A DNA stretch of 34,767 nucleotides from Bacteroidetes bacterium GWF2_33_38. GTDB taxonomy: Bacteria; Bacteroidota; Bacteroidia; Bacteroidales; GWF2-33-38. The DNA lies in assembly GCA_001769505.1 (NCBI GenBank), contig MEOF01000038.1, forward strand, positions 1-34,767. The letters run 5' to 3'. The notes beneath the pieces were generated by a model. It made no database searches, was not told where the DNA came from, and worked only from the letters and a program-made list of their open reading frames with translations. This document shows positions 34,101-34,767 of this stretch, piece after piece (positions within the stretch are counted from its first letter, which is position 1; every line of letters begins with the position of its first letter). A program made the position numbers and the translations under genes.

Positions 34101-34767
34101 GGTTACCGTAAGTGGTGGAATACCAAACTACAACTATGCTTGGTCTGAAAGTACTATCGTTAACAATAGCCCTCTTACAACAAACACAATTAACAATTTA
34201 ATTGCAGACAATTACGATGTAACTGTGTCTGATGACAATGGTTGTCAAGATATTGCAACAGCAACTATAACAGAAGGAAGTGAAATTATTATTTCTGGAG
34301 TTGTAACTAATGCAAATTGCGGAAGTTCTGATGGTTCCATAACGATCTCGATTGTTGGAGGTTCTTCTCCATACACGACAAATTGGAGTCCTATTGTTGG
34401 TTCTGGAACAGGAACAACATACCCAAATTTGTTAGCTGGACCATATACGGTAACTGTTGAAGATGTTGATGGTTGCACAAATGACGAAACTTTTAATGTA
34501 AGCGAAAACGGCGGACCGACCATAACAGTTGAAAATATATCAAATGTAAGTTGTAATGGTTTATGCGATGGCGAAGCGACAATTTCGGCAACAGGCGGCA
34601 CAACACCATATACCATAGAATGGAGTTCATCAGCCAATACAGGAACAACCGAATCAAATTTATGTGCAAATACATATACCGTGAATGTAGAAGGAGCAAA
34701 CGGATGTCAAAGTTCAGAAGTAATAGAAATTACTGCGCCTGACGAAATATCCTTAAGTTTTACAAGT
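28192..34767 (+). CDS. Giant SprB-repeat surface protein (3' end outside window)
   Basis: An open frame of 2192 codons runs off the right edge. A signal peptide ends near residue 41 (IISIAIIFIFTASSIAQ); starts at 28192, 28225 or 28246 are possible, the last giving the shortest signal. Residues 44-60 (FWVNGSGNWNDQSHWS) are the module seen at the N-terminus of many type IX-secreted proteins. From about residue 334, 22 SprB-type repeats of about 75 residues follow, each like CxGxxDGxxxxxxxGG, PYxYxW, then LxAGxYxVTVxDxNGC. Between repeats 11 and 12, residues 1182-1343 are unlike the rest and match a proprotein-convertase P-domain (YVSDLGYYLIAPDGT ... GNWAVQIYDCYGADIGFL). SprB is the mobile gliding adhesin of Flavobacterium; this is probably a secreted adhesin, with the sorting domain expected beyond the window. 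Confidence 0.9.
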   Translation, partial: MIIRTKAEFIKMNLNLLNMNAFRTIISIAIIFIFTASSIAQERFWVNGSGNWNDQSHWSIQSGGVGDASIPTKLNDVIFDENSFFSDGNVVDFETNIECKSFVWNSRNNYLLSSVENSLSIFGKKFYSESNTFAEFFGTIAFKNISDELRFSVGGTISGSILFENCNSISIDKNLTVYGYIQNLNSTINNNSTIQCKTYYTDTENDFNISASQVINSTELVNNSSDRAVFSISLLSTTPSCPGLDNGTITIDISGSPTYPVILRLYHATLCPFATPCVLDTLDAVDFPHTITGVEGSATGYSVRVTDGDASSKTINNIGVVNQSPMEINQDLMVEPLCSGNSNGKIYLIDIGNATYPVNYVWTGGTTGVADIGDSVKIENIPSGNYFVTIVDDNGCETEFEYNLGEPIVLTASISSANITCNGDNDGTASASGTGGITPYTYEWSPGGDITQNISGLSAGTYYVTVFDQNNCQAVDSVDVIEPDAISLLMSKTDETCGGACDGTATATPSGGTTPYSWLWGGGQATQTISSLCENTYNVTVSDANGCDVNSSIDIDAPASVVINITSQTNIRCYGETNGAINITASGGTPGYTYDWGSGVTDEDRINLTAGIYTVTIYDSHSCSESLPITITQPDSLIVSTAGTDPTCNNGANGEITATPTGGTSPFTYSWSCTGQTSQTITGLSAGACTVIVTDDSLCTATETEMLDNPPALNIVVSKTPVTCNGDCDGTATLAPSGGTSPYTYEWDDLQTAQMATGLCVGLHSYTVTDNNGAGCSTTGSVNILGPTAISVNITSADVSCFGDCDGTATAVASGGNGGFSYIWCNGQTLQTATGLCAGTCDVTATDILGCEGNATATINEPDEIVITETITNVSCAGDTDGEISISMTGGSTPYTYFWYTISGGTGILPFNQNQTGLSEGTFVVNVEDASGCIAKDTFEVSHNSSLPPATVDVTDVLCNGESTGSINVTLIGATSPTYSWLPGGETTQDLNNIPDGNYCVHIEDNGCAFDTCLIVAEPIALSLVTTPTNPGCSGICDGSIVASPSGGVTPYSYDWSPNGPPYTGDGSNTYSDLCDGTYNVTVSDVNGCEITGSETLVEPGGMSFNPLVSDPLCMGSSDGSIELNVSGGITPRTYIWSPDGETTEDISGKPAGNYCVTVTDAGGCPKDTCITLTDPAGMDVSVGTPSAFLIDASTEIEVCFTATHTYVSDLGYYLIAPDGTTLELSKAPVTACNSDHNVEDLCFSTTEVTPLNVCNTSLPTPLTGNFASSNSWNIFYGMEPGQGNWAVQIYDCYGADIGFLTHATMRFTGNTVNGSVTYFYDSGVIASNINDNSCDALLASIFKAPVNFQVSCFGDCDATIFANTTNGVAPYTYEWDDALSSTNDTLYNLCVGIYNVTVTDDNGCQGTSVATITEPLPLTSGISSTIEICSGLCDGTATVNPSGGTPPYSILWNDNQTTTTATGLCSGVYTVTITDSRLCTFDTTITIGVNNAIVVTETKVNPTCYYDTDGSVTLNVSGGTTPYSIEWWNGNTSNSASGLSGGSYCYTVTDDNGCFIENCAVLTAPDTIRFNATVSELECYGDNDGQISILVTGGIGIPTYTWNPNVSVTNTASSLGGGTYEFIYTDGNGCTKDTIIILNEPSEITFDVTLQFQTCPSTCDGYAEIGNISGGNSPYNIEWENGESGFSAIALCVGDTIVHVEDVNGCFVDSTITTTSPTELIITETIIDASCGDSNGEIHVVVSGGVSPYYYTWSSGGSGDGTPDYINLDADNYTLTLTDDYGCVNQESYSVSNLGGPTVTIENQQAPSCDGVCDGVVTISISGGVTPYDIQWSNFDSDLIAEDLCDGVISVEVTGDDGCIGTESVNLVAPIALALSFSKSDLSCYQSGDGRDTVFVIGGTPPYTYSWSNGNSSDIATELDTGQVCVTVTDFNGCLAIACDAISQPTELIASITAQTDATCFGGNDGSLTVTVSGGIPNYNYAWSESTIVNNSPLTTNTINNLIADNYDVTVSDDNGCQDIATATITEGSEIIISGVVTNANCGSSDGSITISIVGGSSPYTTNWSPIVGSGTGTTYPNLLAGPYTVTVEDVDGCTNDETFNVSENGGPTITVENISNVSCNGLCDGEATISATGGTTPYTIEWSSSANTGTTESNLCANTYTVNVEGANGCQSSEVIEITAPDEISLSFTS

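Noticed and set aside
34245-34637. Open 130-codon frame on the minus strand inside the giant surface gene
   Set aside because: It lies opposite clear SprB repeats on the plus strand, and its hydrophobic pattern mirrors the repeat periodicity. No start signal or family similarity.
29194-34767. Regular repeats that might suggest a CRISPR array
   Set aside because: Repeat units are about 225 bp, diverged, in frame and protein-coding. There are no short identical repeats with unique spacers.

Overview
The window is AT-rich chromosomal DNA of a Bacteroidota bacterium. The evidence is a GldN/PorN fragment (type IX secretion and gliding), a secreted peptidase with a type IX C-terminal sorting domain, a giant SprB-repeat protein, Bacteroidota-type promoter boxes (TAnnTTTG) without strong Shine-Dalgarno sites, and housekeeping genes of that phylum. 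The class or order cannot be fixed from the sequence alone.

Layout. 1-325: end of gldN. 366-2941 (minus): a Wzx-type flippase and mannose-1-phosphate guanylyltransferase, a two-gene surface polysaccharide operon. 3114-3851 (minus): unknown exported protein. 3986-6739 (plus): exported M1 metallopeptidase with two SprB-like repeats and a sorting domain. 6749-8970: a partial second copy of tadA and the intact tadA flank a 1.46 kb cassette with two unrecognised genes, the second HEPN-like, behind a palindrome and direct-repeat control region. 9044-10792 (plus): aspS. 10875-17488 (minus): tetR-tolC-adaptor-RND efflux operon with a candidate operator. 17666-18457 (plus): a protein with a HEPN-type RX4H motif. 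18458-19134: a graveyard of mobile DNA holding the 3' end of a group II intron, a structured repeat and a transposase remnant between REP-like palindromes. 19135-23985: pcm, a Gfo/Idh/MocA oxidoreductase, a lipoprotein translationally coupled to a polyprenyl glycosylphosphotransferase, and elbB. 24323-27167 (minus): purA, a DMT transporter and rluF packed as one operon. 27312-27758 (minus): a Fur-family regulator. 28192-34767 (plus, open at the right edge): a giant SprB-repeat surface protein.

Themes. Type IX secretion links the left edge (GldN), the peptidase and the giant SprB-like protein. Envelope polysaccharide genes occur at 366-2941 and 21888-23303. Three copies of a 145-147 bp multi-hairpin repeat (18609-18828, 24113-24257, 27896-28042) and several short REP-like palindromes mark recent small mobile DNA.

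The most unusual observations are: (1) in the giant protein, extra cysteines come and go in matched pairs across 22 repeats, suggesting alternative disulfide staples; (2) a P-domain-like module interrupts that repeat array with 11 units counted before it and 11 after; (3) the tadA-flanked two-gene cassette with its own operator-like region; (4) the structured repeat family. All family assignments come from motif recognition by eye, without database searches.
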